This document shows, one piece after another, positions 1 through 7,703 of a DNA stretch of 64,000 nucleotides. The DNA is from Rhodococcus sp. HNM0569 (lineage in GTDB: Bacteria; Actinomycetota; Actinomycetes; Mycobacteriales; Mycobacteriaceae), in the NCBI RefSeq assembly GCF_012726205.1, contig NZ_JAASAE010000003.1:248001-312000 (forward strand), in the 5' to 3' direction. The translations under genes were made by a program, and so were the position numbers. A model generated the notes under the pieces. It worked only from the letters and a program-made list of their open reading frames with translations, did not search any database and was not told the DNA's origin. Every line of letters begins with the position of its first letter. The first letter of the stretch is position 1.

Positions 1-25
1 TGGTGCGGCAGTGGGTTCTGCGAGA

Positions 26-775
26 TCAGCGGGAAGACCAGCCGCCGTCCATCGTGTACGACGCACCGGTCACCATCGCGGCGTCGTCGCCCGCGAGCCA
101 CACGACGAGCGATGCCACCTCGTCCGGCCGCACGAGCCTCTTGATCGCGCTCTCGGTGAGCATGACGCGCTCGATCACCTCGGACTCGCTCATGTCGTGC
201 ACACGCGCCTGGTCGGCGATCTGCTTCTGCACCAACGGGGTCGACACGTAGCCGGGGTCGACGCAGTTGCTCGTGACGCCGTGCTCCGCTCCCTCGAGCG
301 CAGTCACCTTCGACAGCCCCTCGAGTGCATGTTTCGCGGTCACATAGGCCGACTTGTACGGCGAGGCCCGCAGTCCGTGGACCGATGACACGTTGATCAC
401 GCGCCCGAAGCCATGTGCGTACATGTGCGGCAACGCCGCTCGGATCAGGAGAAACGGTGCCTCGACCATGATCTTCTGCATGTGCCGGAAGGTCGCGGGC
501 GCCATGTCCTGGATCGGCGCCACCGACTGGATACCCGCGTTGTTGACGAGGATGTCGACGTCGAGCCGCAGATCGTCCAGCGCCGTGGTGTCGGCGAAGT
601 CCACTGTCCATGCGACGCCGCCGATCTCGCCGGCTGTTTCTTCGGCCGCGTCCGCGTCGACATCGGCGACGGTGACGCGCGCGCCGCGCTCGGCGAGTGC
701 CCGAGCGGAGGCCGCACCGATCCCGCTCGCTCCTCCCGTCACGAGGGCGGTGCGACCGTCGAGGGTGTCTCTCAT
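26..775 (-). CDS. Short-chain dehydrogenase, 3-hydroxybutyrate dehydrogenase-like
   Basis: The product is a 249-residue classical SDR. The N-terminal glycine motif is TGGASGIG, NNAG follows, and the catalytic Ser and YxxxK pair are in SSVHG and YVTAK. The sequence pattern is that of D-3-hydroxybutyrate dehydrogenases, which interconvert 3-hydroxybutyrate and acetoacetate with NAD. The exact substrate is inferred. The ATG at 775 overlaps the stop of the upstream transporter by 4 bp (ATGA), so the two are translationally coupled and probably act on the same imported compound. A related hydroxy acid or secondary alcohol is an alternative substrate. Confidence 0.8.
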   Translation of the reverse strand: MRDTLDGRTALVTGGASGIGAASARALAERGARVTVADVDADAAEETAGEIGGVAWTVDFADTTALDDLRLDVDILVNNAGIQSVAPIQDMAPATFRHMQKIMVEAPFLLIRAALPHMYAHGFGRVINVSSVHGLRASPYKSAYVTAKHALEGLSKVTALEGAEHGVTSNCVDPGYVSTPLVQKQIADQARVHDMSESEVIERVMLTESAIKRLVRPDEVASLVVWLAGDDAAMVTGASYTMDGGWSSR

Positions 776-2154
776 GCCTCGACCCGCCGCGCTGTGTTCT
801 CGGCGGCGCCGGCCGTGGCGAGGTCGGCCGCGTCGACCGATTCCAGTGAGATGCCGCGTGTCTCGCGCGCGACGACGACGGCGACGACGGTGATCACCGA
901 CGCGGCGGCGAGGTAGATCGCGATGGGAACCGACGAGTCGAAGCGATCGAGGAGCGACGTCGCGATGATCGGTGCGAGCGAGCCGGCGACGATCGACGTG
1001 ACCTGGTAGCCGAGTGACACACCCGAATAGCGCATGCGCGTCGGGAACATCTCCGCCATGATCGCCGGCTGGCCCGAGTACATCAGCGCGTGGAACACCA
1101 GGCCGATCACGATCGCCGCGATGATGATCGCGTTGTCGCCGGTGTCCATCATAGGGAAGGCGAAGAACCCCCAGGTCGCCGTGGTCAGTGCCCCCACCAT
1201 GTACACCGGCCGCCTGCCGACCGTGTCGGAGAGTCTGCCGACGAGCGGGATGACCGCGAAATGCACCGCGTGTGCAGCGAGCATCCACCACAGGATGTGT
1301 GCGGTGTCGGCGTGCACGACGACCTTGAGGTACGTGATCGAGAAGGTGACCACGAGGTAGTACATGACGTTCTCGGCGAATCGCAGGCCCATCGCGGTGA
1401 GCACGCCGCGCGGGTAACGCTTGATCACCTCGATCGCGCTGAACGACGACGACCTGACCTCTTCCGCTTCGCGCTGGGCGCGCACGAAGATCGGCGCATC
1501 GGTCACCTTGGTGCGAATGTAGTAGCCCACCAGCACGATCGCCGCCGACAGCCAGAAGGCGATGCGCCAGCCCCAGCTCAGGAATGCGGCGTCGGACAGT
1601 GTGGTGGTGAGGACGAGCAGCACGATCGTCGCGAGCAGATTGCCTGCGGGCACGCCCGCTTGCGGCCACGACGCCCAGAAACCGCGCGCGCGGTCGGGGC
1701 TGTGCTCGGCCACCAGCAGCACGGCCCCGCCCCATTCGCCGCCGACGGCGAAGCCCTGCACGAACCGGAGCACGACGAGCATCGTCGGGGCCCAGTAGCC
1801 GACCTGGGCGAAGGTGGGCAGACAGCCCATCAGGAAGGTCGCGGTGCCGACGAGCAGCAGGCTGAACTGCAGCAGTTTCTTGCGGCCGAACTTGTCGCCG
1901 AAGTGGCCGAACACGACCCCGCCGAGGGGCCGGGCGACGAAGCCGACCGCGTAGGTGACGAAGGCGGCGATGATCGCGTCGAGTTCGCTCGTGCTCTCGG
2001 CGAAGAACACCTTGCTGAACACGAGTGTCGCGGCTGTGCCGTAGAGAAAGAACTCGTACCACTCGACGACGGTGCCCGCCATCGACGCCGCGACCACCCG
2101 GCGCAGTCCGCGGTGGTCTGTCGGCTCGTTCGCCGGATGAGCGACGCCGGCCAT
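772..2154 (-). CDS. MFS metabolite:H+ symporter (MHS family)
   Basis: This 460-residue protein has about 12 hydrophobic segments. Its N-terminal pattern (GTVVEWYEFFLYG, later RPLGGVVFGHFGDKFGRK) is typical of the metabolite:H+ symporter family that includes ProP, ShiA and KgtP-type carriers of small organic acids. The ATG at 2154 has a strong ribosome-binding site (GAGGAGG). It is cotranscribed with the downstream 3-hydroxybutyrate-dehydrogenase-like gene and diverges from a LysR gene. That arrangement suggests uptake of a hydroxy or keto acid under LysR control. The substrate cannot be read from the sequence. Confidence 0.85.
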   Translation of the reverse strand: MAGVAHPANEPTDHRGLRRVVAASMAGTVVEWYEFFLYGTAATLVFSKVFFAESTSELDAIIAAFVTYAVGFVARPLGGVVFGHFGDKFGRKKLLQFSLLLVGTATFLMGCLPTFAQVGYWAPTMLVVLRFVQGFAVGGEWGGAVLLVAEHSPDRARGFWASWPQAGVPAGNLLATIVLLVLTTTLSDAAFLSWGWRIAFWLSAAIVLVGYYIRTKVTDAPIFVRAQREAEEVRSSSFSAIEVIKRYPRGVLTAMGLRFAENVMYYLVVTFSITYLKVVVHADTAHILWWMLAAHAVHFAVIPLVGRLSDTVGRRPVYMVGALTTATWGFFAFPMMDTGDNAIIIAAIVIGLVFHALMYSGQPAIMAEMFPTRMRYSGVSLGYQVTSIVAGSLAPIIATSLLDRFDSSVPIAIYLAAASVITVVAVVVARETRGISLESVDAADLATAGAAENTARRVEA

Positions 2155-2270
2155 GCTGACTCCTCCTCGTTCGCACGATTGTGACGTGTGTCACTGGTGG
2201 TGAGTATCGGGTGAAGAATTTCGTACGCACAATGACCGAACCCGCGCATGCCCTCTGCAAAAATGCACAC

Positions 2271-3230
2271 ATGCGTGGCGGGGCGGTGAATCCACAGGAT
2301 CTCGTCGTTCTGCTCGCGGTGGGCCGCACCGGCCGGTTCACCGCGGCGGGCGACGACCTCGGCCTCAACCACACGACCGTCGCGCGCCGCATCGAGAGCC
2401 TCGAACACGCGTTGGGCGGACGCGTCGTCACCCGGGGCGCCGCGGGGTGGGAGCTCACCGAGCTCGGTCGTCGCGCATTCGCGTCGGCGGAACAGGTCGA
2501 GGACGCGATGCTGGGACTGTCCACCGATGCCGACGGCACGGCGGGCCTCGAAGGAGCCGTGCGGGTTTCGGCCACCGACGGTTTCAGTGCGTACCTGCTC
2601 GCGCCTGCCGCCGTCGACGTACGGTCACGGCACCCGCGCATCGGCGTCGAGATCGTGACCGCGACGCGCCTCGCGTCCCACACCCGCTCGGGCGTCGACA
2701 TCGAGATCGTGGTGGGGGAGCCGCACGTGCACCGTGCCGAGGCGATTCGCCTCGCCGACTACACCCTCGGGCTCTACGCGTCGCGCTCGTATCTGTGCAG
2801 GCACGCAGCCCCGACGTCGCACGCCGAACTGTCCGGGCATCCGCTGATCTACTTCGTCGATTCGATGCTGCAGGTCGACGACCTCGACCTCGCGCGCACG
2901 CTCGTGCCGCAGATGCAGGAAGCAGTCACCTCGACGAATGTGTTCGTGCACGTCGAGGCGACCCGAGCCCACGCGGGCATCGGGCTGCTCCCGTGCTTCA
3001 TGGCCGACCGGCACGACGACCTCGTGCGGGTGCTGCCGCGGGTGCGTGCGCGGCTGTCGTACTGGCTGGTCGCGCGCACCGAGTCCTTCCGACGGCCCGA
3101 GGTCGCGGTCGTCGTCGACGCGATCCGCGCGGCCGCCCACGCACGGCGCGGAGAACTGCTCGGCGATGCGGCCGAGACCACGAGTCGGCAACCGCTCCGC
3201 GACGGTCTACCGTCGGTACGTGCACGCTGA
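2271..3230 (+). CDS. LysR-family transcriptional regulator
   Basis: The protein is about 320 residues. An N-terminal helix-turn-helix (VGRTGRFTAAGDDLGLNHTT, then RRIESLE) is followed by a periplasmic-binding-protein-like effector domain, as in LysR regulators. It diverges from the MHS transporter/SDR pair across about 116 bp, the usual arrangement for a LysR regulator of its neighbour. The start is uncertain. ATG at 2271 is chosen; GTG at 2286 would remove five residues and still keep the HTH. The 3' end overlaps the following aminotransferase by 11 bp. Confidence 0.8.
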   Translation: MRGGAVNPQDLVVLLAVGRTGRFTAAGDDLGLNHTTVARRIESLEHALGGRVVTRGAAGWELTELGRRAFASAEQVEDAMLGLSTDADGTAGLEGAVRVSATDGFSAYLLAPAAVDVRSRHPRIGVEIVTATRLASHTRSGVDIEIVVGEPHVHRAEAIRLADYTLGLYASRSYLCRHAAPTSHAELSGHPLIYFVDSMLQVDDLDLARTLVPQMQEAVTSTNVFVHVEATRAHAGIGLLPCFMADRHDDLVRVLPRVRARLSYWLVARTESFRRPEVAVVVDAIRAAAHARRGELLGDAAETTSRQPLRDGLPSVRAR

Positions 3231-4380
3231 ATCGAAACGATCGGGTATCGAACCCTTCCACGTCATGGACGTCTGGAAGGCGGCCGCGCAGCGCCGACGT
3301 ACGCACGGGGACGTGCTGTCACTCGCGGCGGGGCAGCCGTCGACGCCCGCTCCCGCGCCGGTGCTCGCGGCGATGCGCGACGCTCTCGACAGCGAGCTCT
3401 TCGGGTACACCGAGACACTCGGCATCCTCGAGCTGCGCGAGGAGATCGCGCGCTACCACCGCGCCGAGTCCGGCATCGACGTCGACGCCGAGGACGTCGT
3501 GGTCACCACGGGCTCGTCGGGCGCGTTCACATTGCTCTTCCTCGCGGCGTTCGACGTGGGCGACACGGTCGTCGTCGCGCGGCCCGGCTATCCCGCGTAC
3601 CGCAACACGCTGGCCGCGCTCGGCTGCGAGGTCGTCGAACTCGACTGCGGGCCGCAGACGCGGTACCAGCCGACCGTCGCGATGCTCGACGCGCTCGAAC
3701 GCCCGCCCGCGGGCCTGATCGTCGCGAGCCCCGCGAACCCGACCGGCACGGTGATCGATCCGGACGAGCTCGCCGCGCTCGCCCGCTGGTGCGACGACCA
3801 CGGCACGCTGCTGGTATCCGACGAGATCTACCACGGGATCGAGTTCGGCCGCGGCGCCGAGTTCGGCGAACCGCGCACGAGCTGCGCGTGGCAGACGTCG
3901 CGGCAGTCGGTCGTCGTCGGATCGGTGTCGAAGTACTTTTCGATGACGGGCTGGCGGCTGGGCTGGATGCTCGTGCCGGAGCACCTGACGCGTCCGCTGC
4001 AGCGGCTCGCGTCGAACATGACGGTGTGTCCGCCGTCGGTGTCCCAGTACGCGGCCGTGGCGGCATTCGGCGAGGAGTCGCGCGCCGAACTCGACGCGCA
4101 TGTGGAGCGGTACGCCGCGAACCGTGCACTGCTGCTGGAGGGGCTGCCGCAGCTCGGCATCACGAAGCTGGCCCCCGCCGACGGCGCGTTCTACGTGTAC
4201 GCCGACATCGCGCATCTCACCGACGACTCGGTGCGGTGGTGCGCCGATCTGCTCACCCGCACGGGAGTGGCACTGGCGCCGGGCATCGACTTCGACACCG
4301 CACGCGGCAACCACACGGTGCGACTGTCGTTCGCGGGTGCGACCGACGACATCGTGCAGGCGCTCGACCGTCTCTCGTGA
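3220..4380 (+). CDS. PLP-dependent class I/II aminotransferase
   Basis: This 386-residue protein has the fold-type I aminotransferase pattern: an N-terminal GQPSTPAP, ASPANPTG around residue 170, SDEIYHGI with the PLP-binding Asp and Tyr, and the Schiff-base lysine in SVSKYFSMTGWRLGW. Members transfer amino groups from aspartate, alanine or other amino acids to 2-oxo acids. The substrate is not determinable here. The GTG start at 3220 lies inside the end of the LysR gene, suggesting coupling. The TGA stop (4378-4380) is supplied by the left end of the 42-bp repeat described at 4376. Confidence 0.82.
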   Translation: MHAESKRSGIEPFHVMDVWKAAAQRRRTHGDVLSLAAGQPSTPAPAPVLAAMRDALDSELFGYTETLGILELREEIARYHRAESGIDVDAEDVVVTTGSSGAFTLLFLAAFDVGDTVVVARPGYPAYRNTLAALGCEVVELDCGPQTRYQPTVAMLDALERPPAGLIVASPANPTGTVIDPDELAALARWCDDHGTLLVSDEIYHGIEFGRGAEFGEPRTSCAWQTSRQSVVVGSVSKYFSMTGWRLGWMLVPEHLTRPLQRLASNMTVCPPSVSQYAAVAAFGEESRAELDAHVERYAANRALLLEGLPQLGITKLAPADGAFYVYADIAHLTDDSVRWCADLLTRTGVALAPGIDFDTARGNHTVRLSFAGATDDIVQALDRLS

Positions 4381-4417
4381 GTGATCTCGGCGTACCTGGA
4401 CTCGTCAAGTGCTCACA
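4376..4417 (+). repeat. 42-bp dispersed element with inverted ends, copy A
   Basis: Positions 4388-4417 (30 nt) are identical to the reverse complement of 56967-56996, and the remaining 12 positions are mostly conserved. The ends are inverted relative to each other (GTGAG at the left, CTCAC at the right). The left GTGAG contains the TGA stop of the aminotransferase gene. No protein-coding role is evident, because the element lies between a stop and the start of the next gene. It could be an extragenic palindromic or miniature mobile element, or a conserved transcript-end structure. Confidence 0.8.
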
Positions 4418-4494
4418 AGGGCGAGTGTGGGCCAATTCGCAGCTCGTCGTTCAAACCGCCGTGGTGCGCACGTGTGTCCTGGCACCATGATGGC

Positions 4495-5160
4495 GTGTCC
4501 ACCGCGGCAACACCCAAGGGCGAAAGGCGACGTCAGGCACTCGTCGACGCGGCCGCCGACCTGCTGGTCGAGGGCGGGTTCGATGCTGTCCGGCATCGGT
4601 CGGTCGCGACGAGAGCCGACCTGCCGCTCGCATCGACGACGTACTACTTCGAGTCGCTCGACGACCTGATCGCCGCGGCGGTCGACCGCATCGGCAGCCG
4701 CGAACTCGACACGATGCGCGGCCAGGTCACCCGACTGTCGCATCGCACGCGCGGCGACGAGGCGACGGCCGAACTGCTCGTCGACCTGCTGGTCGGCCCG
4801 TACTTCGATCACGAGGACCACGAGCGGCTCGTCGCGCGGCTCGAATGGCTGGTCGCGTCGGCTCGCCGCGACGAGCTGCAGGAGGTGCAGGGTCGGCTGC
4901 GGTCGCAGTTGGGCGACATCGTCGCCGAGGCATTGCAGCGTTCCGACCGTGATGCGCGGGGGCGCCTGCGCAAACTGCTCGCGATCGTGGACGGTGCCGT
5001 GATGTCGGCGCTCAGCGATCACGCGACCGACGTGCGGGGGTTCACGAGATCCGTGCTCGTCGACGTGATCGGTCTGCTCGCACCGGAAAATGCGCCGCTC
5101 GACAACGGCAGGCCGCGTGGACTGACGGTCGTGCCCGAGGTGGATCGGCGGTCCCCGTAA
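4495..5160 (+). CDS. TetR-family transcriptional regulator
   Basis: This 221-residue protein starts with a TetR DNA-binding domain: ALVDAAADLLVEGGFDAVRHRSVATRA followed by LASTTYYFESLDDLIAAAV. A divergent all-helical ligand domain follows. The GTG at 4495 is the first in-frame start before the HTH; no ATG is in frame nearby and no good Shine-Dalgarno is seen, so the mRNA may be leaderless. It is followed 9 bp later by purB. Its target is unknown; no repeated operator was found in the short upstream region. Confidence 0.8.
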   Translation: MSTAATPKGERRRQALVDAAADLLVEGGFDAVRHRSVATRADLPLASTTYYFESLDDLIAAAVDRIGSRELDTMRGQVTRLSHRTRGDEATAELLVDLLVGPYFDHEDHERLVARLEWLVASARRDELQEVQGRLRSQLGDIVAEALQRSDRDARGRLRKLLAIVDGAVMSALSDHATDVRGFTRSVLVDVIGLLAPENAPLDNGRPRGLTVVPEVDRRSP

Positions 5161-5169
5161 ACTGGGCGC

Positions 5170-6591
5170 GTGAGCGCAATCCCCAACGTCCTTGCCGGCC
5201 GCTACGCAAGTCCCGAACTGGTGGCCCTGTGGTCGCCCGAGAACAAGGTGGTGCTCGAACGCCGCCTCTGGATCGCGGTGTTGCGCGCGCAGGCCGAACT
5301 GGGGATCGATGTGCCCGCCGACGCCATCGCCGACTACGAGCGTGTGCTCGAGCAGGTCGACCTCGCGTCGATCGCGGAGCGCGAGCGGGTCACGCGCCAC
5401 GACGTGAAGGCGCGCATCGAGGAGTTCAATGCGCTCGCAGGCCACGAGCAGATCCACAAGGGCATGACGAGCCGCGACCTCACCGAGAACGTCGAGCAGT
5501 TGCAGGTGCGGCAGTCGCTGCAATACGTGTTCGACCACGGCGTCGCGGTCGCGGCGCGGCTGGCCGAGCACGCCGCGCAGTACGGCTCGCTCGTCATGGC
5601 CGGCCGCTCGCACAATGTCGCGGCCCAGGCCACCACGCTCGGCAAGCGTTTCGCGTCCGCCGCGAACGAGGTCCTCGTCGCGCTGTCCCGCCTGCAGGAG
5701 CTGATCGATCGCTACCCGCTGCGCGGCATCAAGGGCCCGATGGGCACCGCGCAGGACATGCTCGACCTCCTCGGTGGCGACGAGGGCAAGCTCGTCGAGC
5801 TCGAACAGTCGGTCGCGCGGCATCTCGGGTTCACGCACGTGCTCACGAGTGTCGGCCAGGTCTACCCGCGCTCGCTCGACCACGACGCCCTGTCCGCGCT
5901 AGTCCAGCTCGGCGCCGGGCCGTCGTCGTTCGCACACACCGTGCGCCTCATGGCAGGACACGAGCTGGTCACCGAAGGCTTCCAGCCCGGCCAGGTCGGG
6001 TCGTCGGCGATGCCGCACAAGATGAACACTCGCTCGTGCGAACGCGTCAACGGCCTGCAGGTCGTGCTGCGCGGGTACGCGTCGATGGCGGCCGAGCTCG
6101 CCGGGGCGCAGTGGAACGAGGGCGACGTGTTCTGCTCGGTGGTGCGCCGCGTCGCACTGCCGGATGCATTCTTCGCGATCGACGGCATGATCGAGACGTT
6201 CCTGACGGTGCTCGCCGAGTTCGGTGCGTACCCGGCCGTCATCGACAAGGAACTCGAGCGCTACCTGCCGTTCCTCGCGACGACGAAGGTGCTGATGGCC
6301 GCGGTGCGCGCGGGCGTCGGCCGCGAGACGGCGCACGAGGCGATCAAGGAGAATGCGGTCGCCGTCGCCCTCGCGATGCGCGAGGAAGGTCGCGAACCCG
6401 ACCTGCTCGACCGACTGGCCGCCGATTCGCGGATTCCGCTCGACCGCCCGCAGCTCGACGCACTGCTCGACGACAAGTCCGCTTTCGTCGGTGCGGCCGA
6501 GGCTCAGGTGGCCGAGGTGATCGCGGCCGTCCAGACGCTGGCCGACGCCCACCCCGACGCCGCGCGCTACACGCCGTCGCCGATTCTCTGA
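5170..6591 (+). CDS. purB: Adenylosuccinate lyase
   Basis: PurB cleaves SAICAR to AICAR plus fumarate and adenylosuccinate to AMP plus fumarate, serving two steps of purine synthesis. The 473-residue length fits the family. The fumarase/aspartase superfamily signature SSAMPHKMN is present, along with TSRDLTEN and the substrate-binding region AGRSHNVAAQATTLG. The start is GTG at 5170, just downstream of the TetR gene. In mycobacterial genomes purB lies close to purC; here the two are separated by about 22.6 kb of mostly accessory genes. Confidence 0.95.
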   Translation: MSAIPNVLAGRYASPELVALWSPENKVVLERRLWIAVLRAQAELGIDVPADAIADYERVLEQVDLASIAERERVTRHDVKARIEEFNALAGHEQIHKGMTSRDLTENVEQLQVRQSLQYVFDHGVAVAARLAEHAAQYGSLVMAGRSHNVAAQATTLGKRFASAANEVLVALSRLQELIDRYPLRGIKGPMGTAQDMLDLLGGDEGKLVELEQSVARHLGFTHVLTSVGQVYPRSLDHDALSALVQLGAGPSSFAHTVRLMAGHELVTEGFQPGQVGSSAMPHKMNTRSCERVNGLQVVLRGYASMAAELAGAQWNEGDVFCSVVRRVALPDAFFAIDGMIETFLTVLAEFGAYPAVIDKELERYLPFLATTKVLMAAVRAGVGRETAHEAIKENAVAVALAMREEGREPDLLDRLAADSRIPLDRPQLDALLDDKSAFVGAAEAQVAEVIAAVQTLADAHPDAARYTPSPIL

Positions 6592-6667
6592 GCGCCCGGC
6601 GCCGAATCGGATTCGAGTGGCCCGAGGGGCTTGACCTCGAGCGCAGTTCGGGTTCGAGGATGTGGAC

Positions 6668-7114
6668 ATGGAAGCAACCACATCCGATCGACCGGTCGTT
6701 CGAGACATCACAACCGACCACGCGGCCGACGTTGCCGCGATCACGCAGCTGGTAGGCGACGTCGAGACCGGCTACAACACCAACGATGCCGAACTGATGG
6801 TGAGCGGCTTCACCGCCAATGCCTCGGCTGGGAATGCGGTGGGCACGCTGATCACGGGATACGACTCTCTGTTCGAGGCTGCGGAACGTGGCCTCGGGGG
6901 ATTCCTGAAGGACGAGTTCGTGCGCTACGACCTGGGTGACATCGAATTCCTGCGGCCGGACGTGGCCGTCGTCCACAAGTTCGCTCGTGCAACCACCGCC
7001 GACGGTGAGCTCGTCGACGAGACTCCCGCCATGGTCGCGCTCTATGTGATGGTCAAGGAAAACGACCACTGGTGGGTGGCGGCCCGCCAGAACACGCCGG
7101 TGTCGGCGGCGTGA
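6668..7114 (+). CDS. SnoaL-like/SgcJ-type small protein
   Basis: This 148-residue protein resembles the NTF2/SnoaL-like superfamily of small cone-shaped alpha+beta domains (SgcJ/EcaC type). The recognisable elements are an N-terminal helix with ETGYNTNDAELMVSGFTANA, a central strand run, and the C-terminal VVHKFARATT, PAMVALYVMVKENDHWWVAARQNT. Members act as small hydrolases, isomerases or binding proteins, so no reaction can be assigned. ATG at 6668 is preferred over GTG at 6662 because GAGGA lies 8 nt upstream of it. It stands alone between purB and the MarR gene. Confidence 0.7.
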   Translation: MEATTSDRPVVRDITTDHAADVAAITQLVGDVETGYNTNDAELMVSGFTANASAGNAVGTLITGYDSLFEAAERGLGGFLKDEFVRYDLGDIEFLRPDVAVVHKFARATTADGELVDETPAMVALYVMVKENDHWWVAARQNTPVSAA

Positions 7115-7153
7115 ACGGCCCGATTCCCCGATCGACGAGCAGGTGCTCGAGGC

Positions 7154-7603
7154 TCAGCTCGCCCCGCCGTGCAGCTTCGTCAGTATCCGTCGGAGTTCGG
7201 CGCGTTCGGCGTCGGTGATACCGGCGAAGAACTCGTCCGAATCGGCGTCGCGCGCCGACCGCAATTCGTCGAGCACCCGACGCCCGTCCGCGGTGGTGCG
7301 CACGCACGTGGCGCGGCGGTCGAACTCGTCGGGGACGCGTTCGGTGAGCCCGCGTTCCTCGAGTCGGTCGATCACCTCGGTGGCGGAGCGCGGCGCGATG
7401 TGCAGCGCACGTGCGACAGCGCTCAGGCGCGGCCGTTCGTCGTGTTCGACGACGCGGAGCGCGCGGAACTCGTGGGGCGACAGCTGCCACGGCTGCAGCG
7501 TCGACACCCATCGTCGACGCAGCGTGCGGGCAGTGCCCAACACCAGGTCACGAAGTGTTTCGGTGCCGGGGGCGTGGGCGGTGTCGGCGCAGGCGTCGCT
7601 CAT
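7154..7603 (-). CDS. MarR-family transcriptional regulator
   Basis: This winged-helix protein of about 149 residues has LSPHEFRALRVVEHDERPRLSAVARALHIAPRSATEVIDRLEERGL (helix-turn-helix) and the wing with DRRATCVRTTADGRRVL. It diverges from an ABC exporter, the standard layout for a MarR repressor of an efflux pump. The ATG at 7603 is chosen; 7621 would add six residues. The intergenic region carries repeated TGAGG/CCTCA inverted sites that begin right at this start codon, consistent with autorepression and control of the exporter. Confidence 0.85.
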   Translation of the reverse strand: MSDACADTAHAPGTETLRDLVLGTARTLRRRWVSTLQPWQLSPHEFRALRVVEHDERPRLSAVARALHIAPRSATEVIDRLEERGLTERVPDEFDRRATCVRTTADGRRVLDELRSARDADSDEFFAGITDAERAELRRILTKLHGGAS

Positions 7604-7652
7604 GAGGTGAGCGTACCTCACTTGACGTATGCCTCATTGTGAGGGAACCTCA
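7603..7652. promoter_or_regulatory. Array of TGAGGT/ACCTCA inverted repeats (probable MarR operators)
   Basis: Three overlapping dyads are visible: TGAGGT-GAGCGT-ACCTCA at 7603-7620, CCTCA-TTG-TGAGG at 7632-7644 and TGAGG-GAA-CCTCA at 7640-7652. They sit between the divergent marR and ABC exporter genes. Dimeric MarR proteins bind such inverted repeats, so this is the probable operator cluster. The protein-site pairing is inferred from position. Confidence 0.6.
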
Positions 7653-7703
7653 GTAAATATCGCTCAGGGAGCGATACCTTCCTTCACCGAGAGGGGTGGT
7701 TGC

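Noticed and set aside
26-2701. Very long minus-strand frame (891 codons) spanning the SDR and transporter
   Set aside because: Only the last 249 residues match a family; the rest is an Arg-rich shadow of the MHS transporter and LysR genes.
6603-6615. CGAATC-G-GATTCG palindrome after purB
   Set aside because: Too short to call a terminator and not near a suitable promoter; no second copy found.
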